A stretch of DNA of 12,248 nt from Candidatus Omnitrophota bacterium. Its GTDB lineage: Bacteria; Omnitrophota; Gorgyraeia; 2-02-FULL-51-18; JAGOUK01. Shown piece after piece: positions 1 to 7,351 of the stretch. The stretch covers positions 1 to 12,248 of the forward strand of contig JAGVCY010000207.1 in the NCBI GenBank assembly GCA_020058965.1. Reading direction: 5' to 3'. Every line of letters begins with the position of its first letter. Position 1 is the stretch's first letter. The translations under genes and the position numbers were made by a program. The notes below the pieces were generated by a model. That model had not been told where the DNA came from and made no database searches. It saw nothing but the letters and a program-made list of their open reading frames with translations.

Positions 1-2932
1 CATCGATCTCGACCACGTTACCCTCGATCAGCTTGGCGCCGCCGGGCCGGAACAGTGCTGCGAGTGCGAGTAGCTGGTCACGGCCCATGCCGTCGAGCGA
101 CTCATAAGCATAGTCGTAAGTGTGGAGAACGCGTCCCAAGCGCGCGACCGTGACTTTTGCGACCTTGTCGAACGCGTAGTCGTAGGTTGAAAGGACCGTT
201 GTTTCTTGGTCCAGGGAGGTCAGGAGCTTTTCGGATTGGTAGGTCTTTAAAGTATTTTCCTCCAAGTCCTCGATCTGGGTTTTTTCGGCTCCTGATGCGT
301 CGAAGGTGTAGGAATACTTGAAGGTTAAAACATCATTTTTGTAAATCTCCCGGATCTTGCCGTAGAGGTATTTGATCTCGAGTTTGTCGGGGTTTTGGGC
401 GTCGGGCGCGAGGATCGTTTTGACAAGCGTGTTGTTGGGATCGTAAAAACTTGTTTGGTTGCCTTGGGTGACGATGTAGCTTTTATCGGCTGAGTAGGAA
501 AAAGTTTTTTCTGCTTCGTTGACGGAAATGATCTTATCGATTTTTTCATCCAGTGTGTACCGGATGATCTCGTTGTTTTTGCGGATGAGTTCTTTTAGAT
601 TGAAGCTTGTGTCGTAGGTCATCTTGATGGGCGTTAAGGCGTCGGGAACATTTCCGGTGAGATCGGCCTCGATCTTGTCGGGTGTGTAGGTGAACTTGTA
701 GACGAGGCCTTCGCGGGTTTTGAGACGGTCGAGGATTTCTTTTGCGGCGGTGGGGTCAAAGATGTAATCGAACTCGGTGTCATCGGCGGATACGATCCTG
801 GAGAGCTTTCCGTCCACATAGGTCCTCTCATCACCATCAGGCGTCGTGATGACGGAGGATTTAATATTTCCGCTGGAATCGAGGGTGAGATTTTTTAATG
901 TCGTTCCGTCGGTTTTTTCGATGGAGTCGATGGTTTGGTTCTTGTAATGAAGCGTCGCATCGCCTACTGTGACGGAGGCGAGGTTTCCATGCTCGTCGTA
1001 GGTGGACTTTAGGTCTTGCTGAATGATGTTTGATTGGGTGAGATTCATAAGCGAGCTTTGGGTGAAGGAGAAGGAGGTCTCTTCGCCTTGGGCATTTTGG
1101 GCTTTAGTCAGGATGCCGGACTCGTTAAAGGAATAGACCGAGTTGTCCTGGGTCGTTAGGGACTCAAGTGTATGATTGGCGCGGTAGACCAAGGTCTTGT
1201 AGGGGCTTTGGGGACTTGAAGAGTTCAAACTGATCTCGCCTGTGGCGGGGTCTTGAGCCCTTGCGAAGAGAATTTGGGTGCCGTCTTCGAGGCGGATTTT
1301 TTGGATCAGGCCGTCGGAGTCAAAGTAGGTGGTTGATAGATCCATTTTAGAGATGTTTTGTTTGATCTTTCCGTCGAGAGCGTAGATGGTTTTTTGGAAG
1401 GGGCCGTCAGATTCGATAAAGTCGGTTCCGTAAGAAAAAATGGTGGTGAGCGTTCTTTTTCTTTGGTCGGACTCAACATCAAGGGACAGGGAGAGGCCCC
1501 CGGTCAGGTAGAGTCCCCTCCCTTGAGCGCTTGAAGCGTCCGGCTCATCGTGAGAATTGCCTTTTTGGTTCGTTCTTACATCCTCTGACAAGCACGGAGA
1601 ATACGCGCCGCCCAACTCCTTGTTGGCAAAGAAGGAGTTGTTCTCGATCACGGCGTTGTAGGTTCTGCTGGAGTTGTACTCATAAATGGATTGAAAGCTT
1701 TGTTGATTGAAGATATTTTTAAGAACTGTGACCTTGGGTCCCGAGAGCATATTTAAACCGATTTGGTTTTTCTCAAAAACATTGTTCTGAACGCGGGTAA
1801 GATCCTGGGAGATCCCTGCTTGCGCCACGACCTGAATGCCGACTTGGTTTTGGATGAACTGGTTCTTCAAAATGTCGACTTTTCCGGAAGTGCGAACCGC
1901 AATGCCGTAATTTTTGTTGCTGCAGATACGGTTGTTTCGTATCACGACATTTTGGCCTGTGACGAGGATGCCGGAAGACTCATGCCCCCAATCGAAGGCG
2001 CCTCCCCCGGTAATGGTCAGTCCTTCGATGGTGTTGTTGCCCAGAGCCGTGATCACATTCGCTCTCGTCACAAAGTCACCGGTGAGAATAGTGTCATTGG
2101 CATCCCTTCCTGTGAGCGACACGCCATCTTTTAAGGTGACATGGCCGTGGTGCACGCCCGTTTCAAGAAATACTGTGTCGCCGGACTTGGCTTGATCCAG
2201 AAGGTCCGCGAGATCATTTTTTTCCGCGTAAGCGTGAAAAATCCTGGAGCCGTCTTTGCGGGTTTCGAGGCAGACGCGGTTGTTTGAGTCAAAAACTTGA
2301 TCAACCACCTCGTCAGCTCCGGGACTTAAAGTCTTCTGGATCATTCCATTTTCGTAAAAAATCCTTGTTCCGTCGGGAGTTTGGTAGGCGAGGACTTGGC
2401 CGTCTCTAAAGAGCTGGAGCGAGCCGTCTTGGAGCTTTAAGTCTGCGGACTCAATATTGCCGGCCGAATCAAGTTGCACATTGTTGAGCTCCGTACCGTC
2501 TGCGCGGGTGATCTTTTGGATCTGGCCGTTGACATAGGAGATGATGTCGTCTGAGGAGGTCGTCAGATTAAAGGAAGGAAGAGGCGCGGATTCTTGGGCG
2601 CTGGGGTTATTTTGGGCGAGCTCAGCCAGGTTGTTCTGGTGATTGGCTGCATCGGCGTTGAATTCATCGAATCCGGCAGGAGCGGCTAAAGGCGCGGGTG
2701 CGGCATTGCCGTAGTGTTGGTCGGATCCTAGATTCTCAAATGAGGCGAGGTCTTGGGCCAGCTTCTCCCGGGGGTCAAGAGCCCAAAGGTTTTGGGTCCA
2801 GAAGAAGCTTATGATCAGCGTGCTTGCGACTGTCTTCAGAAAAACTTTTCGTAATTGACAGGGTCTTAAAGTGCGAAGGCCCGCTCGTTTGAGCGGGCCT
2901 TTTTTCGACTGGGGATTCAGTTTTGCACTCAT
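1..2932 (-). CDS. Large exported beta-helix / YD-like repeat protein (3' end outside window)
   Basis: I translated this frame from an ATG at 2932 to position 1 and met no stop in 977 codons, so the C-terminus lies beyond the left edge. Residues 1-33 are a long basic stretch, residues about 34-50 are hydrophobic, and LWA|LD near residue 51 looks like a signal peptidase I site, so export is likely. Residues about 130-200 carry RHS/YD-like units (DGTxLxN, LDSxGNI, DGTRIFYENG). Residues about 235-445 have the N-rich ladder of a right-handed parallel beta-helix (GLTITGG, VVIRNNRICSNKNYGIAV, NNSFFANKE), as in NosD/pectate-lyase-like folds. From about 490 on, YD-like units return (YFDSDGLIQKI, TYDEHGNLASV, TYDTSFNLKEL). 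No catalytic residues can be assigned. A surface, adhesin or polymorphic-effector role is possible but unproven. The start is uncertain: there is no Shine-Dalgarno next to the ATG, but no other ATG, GTG or TTG precedes the hydrophobic segment in frame, and a TAA lies upstream. Confidence 0.85.
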   Translation of the reverse strand, partial: MSAKLNPQSKKGPLKRAGLRTLRPCQLRKVFLKTVASTLIISFFWTQNLWALDPREKLAQDLASFENLGSDQHYGNAAPAPLAAPAGFDEFNADAANHQNNLAELAQNNPSAQESAPLPSFNLTTSSDDIISYVNGQIQKITRADGTELNNVQLDSAGNIESADLKLQDGSLQLFRDGQVLAYQTPDGTRIFYENGMIQKTLSPGADEVVDQVFDSNNRVCLETRKDGSRIFHAYAEKNDLADLLDQAKSGDTVFLETGVHHGHVTLKDGVSLTGRDANDTILTGDFVTRANVITALGNNTIEGLTITGGGAFDWGHESSGILVTGQNVVIRNNRICSNKNYGIAVRTSGKVDILKNQFIQNQVGIQVVAQAGISQDLTRVQNNVFEKNQIGLNMLSGPKVTVLKNIFNQQSFQSIYEYNSSRTYNAVIENNSFFANKELGGAYSPCLSEDVRTNQKGNSHDEPDASSAQGRGLYLTGGLSLSLDVESDQRKRTLTTIFSYGTDFIESDGPFQKTIYALDGKIKQNISKMDLSTTYFDSDGLIQKIRLEDGTQILFARAQDPATGEISLNSSSPQSPYKTLVYRANHTLESLTTQDNSVYSFNESGILTKAQNAQGEETSFSFTQSSLMNLTQSNIIQQDLKSTYDEHGNLASVTVGDATLHYKNQTIDSIEKTDGTTLKNLTLDSSGNIKSSVITTPDGDERTYVDGKLSRIVSADDTEFDYIFDPTAAKEILDRLKTREGLVYKFTYTPDKIEADLTGNVPDALTPIKMTYDTSFNLKELIRKNNEIIRYTLDEKIDKIISVNEAEKTFSYSADKSYIVTQGNQTSFYDPNNTLVKTILAPDAQNPDKLEIKYLYGKIREIYKNDVLTFKYSYTFDASGAEKTQIEDLEENTLKTYQSEKLLTSLDQETTVLSTYDYAFDKVAKVTVARLGRVLHTYDYAYESLDGMGRDQLLALAALFRPGGAKLIEGNVVEID
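2876..2905 (+). terminator. Intrinsic terminator hairpin (reads on + strand) inside the 5' end of the large gene
   Basis: On the plus strand an 11-bp perfect stem (2876-2886 with 2891-2901), GC-rich at its core, encloses the loop GTTT and runs into six T residues at 2900-2905, the textbook form of a rho-independent terminator. On the minus strand the same hairpin is preceded by As and followed only by TTCGCACTTT, so it would terminate weakly there. I see no plus-strand gene that would use it. It may block antisense transcription, or act as an attenuator or structure in the leader of the minus-strand gene. In the chosen reading frame it encodes the basic residues around KKGPLKRAGL. Confidence 0.6.
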
Positions 2933-2968
2933 AGTTCGCAGGATTGCTACCTGCGTTCCGGAGTGTGC
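2925..2968 (-). promoter_or_regulatory. Nested stem-loop at the start codon of the large exported gene
   Basis: Read on the minus strand, CGCAGG (2955-2950) pairs with CCTGCG (2942-2937) around the 7-base loop TAGCAAT. GCAC and TC (2968-2961, with two unpaired bases) pair outside it with GAGTGC (2930-2925). Internal loops CGGAA and AACTAT separate the stems. The G of the proposed ATG (2932-2930) lies in the outer stem, so folding could affect translation. The shape suggests a leader RNA element, but I do not recognise it as a known riboswitch class. It could also be a DNA palindrome bound by a protein. Confidence 0.4.
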
Positions 2969-3100
2969 CCGATGAAAAGCTGGTTATCAAGGGGTCTGAA
3001 AAATGCTTTAGGATTTGATTAAATAAACTTGGGTTGATCGGGGCTCAGGATGAGAATTTTGGCCGGATTGGCCTGATTGACCGGTTCCGCCCGTTTTCGG
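2933..3100. other. Intergenic gap between the ABC-F gene and the large exported gene
   Basis: These 168 bases hold part of the nested stem-loop described at 2925-2968 and an AT-rich stretch near 3010-3030 that could include a -10 box on the minus strand, but no convincing -35/-10 pair. Short GGCC repeats (near 3060-3085) follow the ABC-F stop without a T-run, so no intrinsic terminator is evident for the helicase/ABC-F operon. Confidence 0.4.
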
Positions 3101-4981
3101 TTACTTCAATTCCTGTAGCTTGCGGTCGGTCTCGGTCGCCTTCGCGACAAAGCCGGCCCAGGCCGCTTCTTCGTCCTTGATCCGTTGACCCAGCTGGGAG
3201 TGCTTTGTGTAAAGCTCCTGCGACCAGTTGGCGCCGTCGGCTAGGAGTACCTTATTGGCGTCTTCGTATTCTTTTTTGAGCTGTTCGATCGTCTCTTCGC
3301 TTTTTTTGACGCGCGTTTGCATTTTGCGCTTCTCGGATTCGAGTTCTTTTTTGGCCTCATAGAGCGCCTTGCCGGTCAGCTTGGGCGCGGCCGGCTTCGC
3401 GGGCACGGCCGACGGGGTGGCATGGTTCTTCGATCCGGGACTGGCTCCAGCCGCGACATGAATCCCTGAAATTGACGGGGCTTCGGCACCTTCTTCGTCG
3501 GCCTTCTTCTCGAGATAATAAACGTATTCCTCGTACGTTCCGGGATACCTCATGACCTGGCCGTTGTTGACCTCGATGATCTCAGTCGCGACCAGGTTCA
3601 CAAAGGTCCGGTCGTGACTGACAAAAAATACGGTGCCCTTGAACCGGCGCAGCGCGTTTCCGAGCGCTTCGACCGTTTCGAAGTCCAAATGGTTGGTCGG
3701 TTCGTCGAGCAAGAGAACATTGGATTTGGACAAGAGCATACCGGCCAAACAAGCCCGCGCACGCTCGCCGCCGCTCAACACGCCGATCTTTTTATCGACC
3801 TCGTCCCCTTTAAAGAGAAAGCTGCCCGCCAGATTCAAAATTTCCTGACGCATCACTTCCGGCGCTGCCTTCTGGCTCATGTACTGGTACACCGTTGTTT
3901 CGGGACGGATCGCCGCGTACACATGCTGGGCGTAAGTCGCGATCTGAAGCGAATTGCCCCATCGAAAATCTCCGGCCAACGGCTTCAAGTCATCCGAAAT
4001 CGTCCTCAAAAAAGTAGTTTTTCCCTGCCCGTTGTCGCCAAGCACCGCGACATGGGCGCCCTGCTCGATATCCATGCCGATTTTTTTTGCGACTGTTTTG
4101 TCCGGATAGCCGATCGCGAGGTCCTCGATCCGAAGCGCCAGACCCTTGCGCTCCGGCGGCTCGGGAATGCGGATTTTTACATTGCCAAGCTGATGAGCGA
4201 TGTCGATGGTCTTGAGCCGTTCGATCTGCTTCATCTTAGATTTGGCTTGGGTGGCCTTGGACGCCTTGGCGCCGAACCGGTCGACAAAGAGCTGCAGTTG
4301 CTTTTGCTTGGCCACGACGCCTTTGTTGAACGCCACGACCTGCTGCTTCTGCTCTTCCTTGAAGATCAAATACTCCCCGACGCTGCCCGGATACAGCGTC
4401 ATCCCGCCGTTCTCGACCTCAAGCGTCTGGTTGCAAGTCCTTGCCAAAAACTCCCGGTCATGCGAAACGATCATGAACGCGCCTTCATATTCCTGCAAAA
4501 AGTGCTCGAGCAGGATCAGGGTTCTCAGATCCAAATAGTTGGTCGGTTCGTCCAGGATCAAAAAGTTCGGTTCTTTGAGAAGCATCGCGGTGAGCTTGAC
4601 GCGCGTGCGAAATCCGCCCGAAAGCTCGCCGATCGGCTTCTCGAGCATCGCGCCCTTGAGCGCGAACTGCCCCGCCACCTTGCCGCACTCCCACTCCGCC
4701 CGGCCCGTGTACCGCTCCAAAAATCCGATCACGGTCTCGTCCAACTTGAACGCGTCGTGCTGCTCGAGGTACGCCAGCTTGAGCTCCGACGACGGCTCAA
4801 GCAGGACAGACTCCGCCTCTTCTTCGCCGGTCAGAATGCGGCACAGCGTGGACTTGCCCGCGCCGTTACGACCGATCACGCCGATCTTATGCTCATCACA
4901 AATCGTCACCGCCGCGTCGTCAAAAATGATGCGCGCGCCGTACCGTTTATTTAAATTACTGATCTGGAGTAGTGTTTTCAT
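3101..4981 (-). CDS. ABC-F family ATPase (EttA/Uup-like, ribosome-associated)
   Basis: This 626-residue soluble protein has two ABC ATPase domains in tandem and no membrane domain, the layout of ABC-F translation factors. Domain 1 has Walker A GRNGAGKST (37-45), a variant signature LSGGF (120-124), Walker B LILDEPTNYLD (141-151) and SHD (173-175). The inter-domain helical linker, which in ABC-F proteins reaches the P-site tRNA, spans about 205-285 and is rich in K and Q. Domain 2 has Walker A GDNGQGKTT (315-323), LSGGERAR (402-409), LLLDEPTNHLD (423-433) and SHD (455-457). An Ala/Pro-rich tether (about 500-540) leads to a charged C-terminal coiled coil (about 540-620), as in Uup-like members. 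The ATG at 4981 lies inside the end of the helicase gene, with only GGGAA as a possible ribosome site, so translational coupling is likely. Whether it aids stalled ribosomes, resistance or nucleic-acid processing cannot be told from sequence. Confidence 0.95.
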   Translation of the reverse strand: MKTLLQISNLNKRYGARIIFDDAAVTICDEHKIGVIGRNGAGKSTLCRILTGEEEAESVLLEPSSELKLAYLEQHDAFKLDETVIGFLERYTGRAEWECGKVAGQFALKGAMLEKPIGELSGGFRTRVKLTAMLLKEPNFLILDEPTNYLDLRTLILLEHFLQEYEGAFMIVSHDREFLARTCNQTLEVENGGMTLYPGSVGEYLIFKEEQKQQVVAFNKGVVAKQKQLQLFVDRFGAKASKATQAKSKMKQIERLKTIDIAHQLGNVKIRIPEPPERKGLALRIEDLAIGYPDKTVAKKIGMDIEQGAHVAVLGDNGQGKTTFLRTISDDLKPLAGDFRWGNSLQIATYAQHVYAAIRPETTVYQYMSQKAAPEVMRQEILNLAGSFLFKGDEVDKKIGVLSGGERARACLAGMLLSKSNVLLLDEPTNHLDFETVEALGNALRRFKGTVFFVSHDRTFVNLVATEIIEVNNGQVMRYPGTYEEYVYYLEKKADEEGAEAPSISGIHVAAGASPGSKNHATPSAVPAKPAAPKLTGKALYEAKKELESEKRKMQTRVKKSEETIEQLKKEYEDANKVLLADGANWSQELYTKHSQLGQRIKDEEAAWAGFVAKATETDRKLQELK

Positions 4982-6893
4982 ATTCCCAAATGCTTTTATT
5001 GCCGCCTATGGACTCGGCATATTCCATGAATTGCCTGTAAAAATCAAGTGTCGCCAGCGTCGCGCCGTCGCCGATCACGACCAGCCGCTTCTTGGCCCGC
5101 GTCATCGCCACATTCATCCGGCGCGTATCCGCCAAAAATCCCATTTCCCCTTCCATGTTCGACCGTACGAGCGAAACGATGACAAGTTCCTTTTCGCGGC
5201 CTTGAAAGCCGTCCACGCTGTCGATTTCGACTTGGGGGTCGGGATTTTTGGAGACCAGGAGCCGCACCTGCGCGCTGTACGCGCTGATCACCGCGATCTC
5301 GGCCGCGGGGACTCCGAGGGCCAGATACTTGCGAAGTTCGGTCAGAACCAGTTCCGCTTCCTCAGGATTGTAACGGCTTTGACTTCCCTCTTCCAGTTTT
5401 TCCTCATAGCCCTTGCCCGCGGTGTCCAAGAACAGCAGCGGCGCCTCCGTGTCGGCCGTGCGTTGCACGCCTGGCAGATCCGCCAACACTTTTCCGCGCA
5501 CGGATTCGTCCGCGATGAGCTTGCCTTTGTAAAACATCCGCGACGAAAAACCCATGATGTGCTCGTGCATCCGGTATTGCCGCTCGATCAGCTGTTTGTA
5601 GTCGGGCCCCAGAATTTCGAAGTACCGCTCAAACAGCGTCACGCCCAGACCGCGCGACTCCGCTTCCTTCGAGCGCACCGTCGGCGGCAACTGAAAGTGA
5701 TCTCCCGCCATGATCACCTTCACCGCGCGCGCGATCGGGATCCAGCTCAACGGCTCGGTCGCCTGCGTCGCTTCGTCAAACACCAGAAGATCAAAAGTCG
5801 TTTCGCGGATAGACCGATCGCCGATGCTGGTCGGCGTTCCGATAAAAACCTCCGCGGTCTGGATGACGCGATTGAATATTTCTTTGCGGATCGCGCGAAG
5901 CTGATTTTTATGCGCGTCGATCTCCGTCCGGACTTCCCGCTCGCGATCAAAGCCCGGACTGCGCCGCTCCCGGTACCGCTCCTGCCGCTTGTACAAGCGG
6001 TCAAGTTCGGCCTGATTGTCCGCGGCCAATTTGGCCAGCGGGTGCAGGGCCAGCTTGAAGTCGAGCGTATGCTCGCGGAGGCCCGCAGAGATCCGGGCTG
6101 GATGACCCAGACGCACCGCGTTCACACCGGCGGCGACCAGCCGCTCGAGCACATTGTCGCAGGCGGTGTTGGACGGCGCAGTGACAAAAATACTTTTTTT
6201 CCGGGCGGCGGCCTGACGGACCAGCTCAACCAAGACGGTGGTCTTGCCCGTCCCGGGCGGGCCGTGCACCAGCATCAGCTCGCGCGCGTCCAGACATTTG
6301 CGGACCGCTTCGCGCTGAGAATCATTTAAGCCCGGATCAAACCATTCCAGCCCGCCCGATCCGGCGCCGATAACCTCCTGCGAGGGCTCCGCGCTTCCGA
6401 GCGAAATATCCCTCAGGCGCGCTAAAACGCGGCTATGCGTCTGGATCACCGCGTCCAGCGCGTCGAGCATTCGGCGGTAGGTCACCGAGTTGGCGGATTT
6501 ATGAAGATCAAATCGCTTGATCTCGTCGAATTCTTCCGGCAGCGGACGGTGAAACGCCACGGTCAGGGAATCGGTGGATTTTTCATAAACGGTGCCGGAC
6601 GGACATTCGCGCATCTTCTCCCGGCGCGGGACGAGCGTCACCAAGTCCCCTTCTTCCAGCGTAAAGATCGGCAGCGGCCGGCCGCCTTCACGACTGAAGG
6701 TGATCAGCACATGCTCGGCGGGACTGTACGAGCGGCCCGAAATAGAAAGCGCCAGCAGCGACTTGCCGCGAAGCTCCCGCGCCTCCGGCGAAAGCGCGAG
6801 GAATTCCCTGCGGATTTCCTCCGTCTCCTCCATCTCCTCAAGCTTCACGAGGTCTTTCAGATGCAAAAAATAATTCTTGTCTTCAGCTTTCAT
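4956..6893 (-). CDS. Upf1-like / SMUBP-2-type superfamily 1 helicase
   Basis: This 645-residue protein is a predicted ATP-dependent DNA or RNA helicase of the SF1B Upf1-like family (IGHMBP2/SMUBP-2 type, DNA2/NAM7 superfamily). Visible motifs are the Q-motif region LNDSQREAV (189-197), Walker A GPPGTGKTT (211-219), motif Ia TAPSNTACDN (238-247), motif II FDEATQA (372-378), motif III GDHFQLPPT (398-406), motif IV-like QYRMH (439-443), motif V DGFQGREKE (561-569) and motif VI NVAMTRAKKR (594-603). The N-terminal 180 residues hold the helical and beta-barrel-like region usual for this family, and residues 290-340 form a charged helical insertion. I chose the ATG at 6893. An upstream in-frame GTG at 6917 would add eight residues encoded by the terminator stem and T-tract, which is implausible. 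There is no Shine-Dalgarno before the ATG. The last 26 bases overlap the downstream ABC-F gene. Confidence 0.94.
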   Translation of the reverse strand: MKAEDKNYFLHLKDLVKLEEMEETEEIRREFLALSPEARELRGKSLLALSISGRSYSPAEHVLITFSREGGRPLPIFTLEEGDLVTLVPRREKMRECPSGTVYEKSTDSLTVAFHRPLPEEFDEIKRFDLHKSANSVTYRRMLDALDAVIQTHSRVLARLRDISLGSAEPSQEVIGAGSGGLEWFDPGLNDSQREAVRKCLDARELMLVHGPPGTGKTTVLVELVRQAAARKKSIFVTAPSNTACDNVLERLVAAGVNAVRLGHPARISAGLREHTLDFKLALHPLAKLAADNQAELDRLYKRQERYRERRSPGFDREREVRTEIDAHKNQLRAIRKEIFNRVIQTAEVFIGTPTSIGDRSIRETTFDLLVFDEATQATEPLSWIPIARAVKVIMAGDHFQLPPTVRSKEAESRGLGVTLFERYFEILGPDYKQLIERQYRMHEHIMGFSSRMFYKGKLIADESVRGKVLADLPGVQRTADTEAPLLFLDTAGKGYEEKLEEGSQSRYNPEEAELVLTELRKYLALGVPAAEIAVISAYSAQVRLLVSKNPDPQVEIDSVDGFQGREKELVIVSLVRSNMEGEMGFLADTRRMNVAMTRAKKRLVVIGDGATLATLDFYRQFMEYAESIGGNKSIWEYENTTPDQ

Positions 6894-6927
6894 AAAAAAA
6901 ATAAACCCAGGGGCCACCTGGGTTTAT
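6894..6927 (-). terminator. Intrinsic terminator after the zinc-ribbon gene
   Basis: On the minus strand, the stem ATAAACCCAGG (6927-6917) pairs perfectly over 11 bp with CCTGGGTTTAT (6911-6901) around the loop TGGCC and is followed at once by seven T residues (6900-6894). The helicase ATG is the very next codon. It lies 22 bases after the zinc-ribbon stop, so it should end that transcript. Helicase expression must then come from read-through or an unseen start site. Confidence 0.85.
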
Positions 6928-6949
6928 CCAATATGGTTTTTGCGGAATG

Positions 6950-7231
6950 CTATTTTATATCTTTTTCGTAACCACAGTCGGGACAGATCCCCGATTCCGC
7001 GTAATCGACCGACTTTTCCTTACACCCGGGACAGGCTTTGGGTTTGACGGCGACCTTTTCACTCTTCTCGTCCTCGTCCTCTTCATCGAGATCAATGTCT
7101 TCGTCGTCCTCGTCGACAATGTCGTCGTCCTTAAAGTCGGTCGCGCACATGGCGCACATAAATTCCTTGTCGTCGTTGTACTCGCCGTCCTCAACGCTAA
7201 AAAGCTCTTCGCACTTGCTGCACTTGGGCAT
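6950..7231 (-). CDS. Small acidic double zinc-ribbon protein
   Basis: This 93-residue protein carries two zinc-knuckle pairs: C4-x2-C7 with C26-x2-C29 at the N-terminus, and C67-x2-C70 with C83-x2-C86 at the C-terminus. Each set of four cysteines can hold one zinc ion. Between them, residues about 33-57 are almost all Asp/Glu. There is no signal peptide or membrane segment, so it is cytosolic. The ATG at 7231 follows a strong ribosome site GGAGGG with good spacing; the TTG at 7234 sits too close to that site. The gene has its own promoter upstream and a strong terminator downstream, so it is probably monocistronic. I do not recognise a named family. Such ribbons often bind nucleic acids or proteins such as RNA polymerase or ribosomal factors, but the very acidic linker argues more for protein partners. 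Confidence 0.85.
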   Translation of the reverse strand: MPKCSKCEELFSVEDGEYNDDKEFMCAMCATDFKDDDIVDEDDEDIDLDEEDEDEKSEKVAVKPKACPGCKEKSVDYAESGICPDCGYEKDIK

Positions 7232-7237
7232 CAAACC

Positions 7238-7243
7238 CTCCTA
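7238..7243 (-). promoter_or_regulatory. Ribosome binding site of the zinc-ribbon gene
   Basis: GGAGGG on the minus strand ends six bases before the ATG at 7231. It is among the strongest Shine-Dalgarno matches in the window and decides the ATG over the upstream TTG, which it almost touches. Confidence 0.8.
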
Positions 7244-7283
7244 CGATATTAAAAAACTGTTACGAACTCGATCTGCTAGTAAG

Positions 7284-7311
7284 ATTATACTGATGATTGC
7301 AAAAGCTTCAA
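7284..7311 (-). promoter_or_regulatory. Sigma70-type promoter of the zinc-ribbon gene
   Basis: On the minus strand TTGAAG (7311-7306) and a perfect TATAAT (7289-7284) are 16 bp apart. Transcription would begin near 7277, giving a leader of about 45 bases before the ATG. The region 7235-7351 separates DUF502 from the zinc-ribbon gene and holds nothing else I can name. Confidence 0.65.
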
Positions 7312-7351
7312 GATGCCGGAGACAATTTTTTGACCGTGGAAACGAAGGGTT

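Noticed and set aside
1763..2134. Plus-strand open frame of 123 codons
   Set aside because: It lies within the continuous minus-strand frame encoding the beta-helix and has no ribosome site.
2925..2968. tRNA-like T-arm (GCAGG stem with a 7-base loop)
   Set aside because: The loop is TAGCAAT rather than TTCRANN and no acceptor, D or anticodon arm can be built around it.
2925..2975. Signal recognition particle RNA, because of TCCGGAA followed by GTAGCA
   Set aside because: The CCGGAA does not form the conserved tetraloop stem, and the symmetric loop sequence is missing.
2775..2990. Short minus-strand frame of 71 codons covering the signal-peptide region
   Set aside because: It is out of frame with the 977-codon frame and stops at once where the large protein continues with signal-peptide features.
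2925..3060. Possible c-di-GMP (GEMM) riboswitch, because of GGTAGC near 2945
   Set aside because: The diagnostic GCAAAGC core and the paired first half are absent, and the stem around GGTAGC does not have the GEMM layout.
3614..4954. Plus-strand open frame of about 446 codons
   Set aside because: It is antisense to the ABC-F gene, whose Walker and signature motifs prove the minus frame.
4539..6329. Long open frame on the plus strand (about 596 codons)
   Set aside because: It lies opposite the helicase and ABC-F genes, is rich in Arg/His/Ala, shows no domain, and arises from the GC-rich codon pattern of the true genes.
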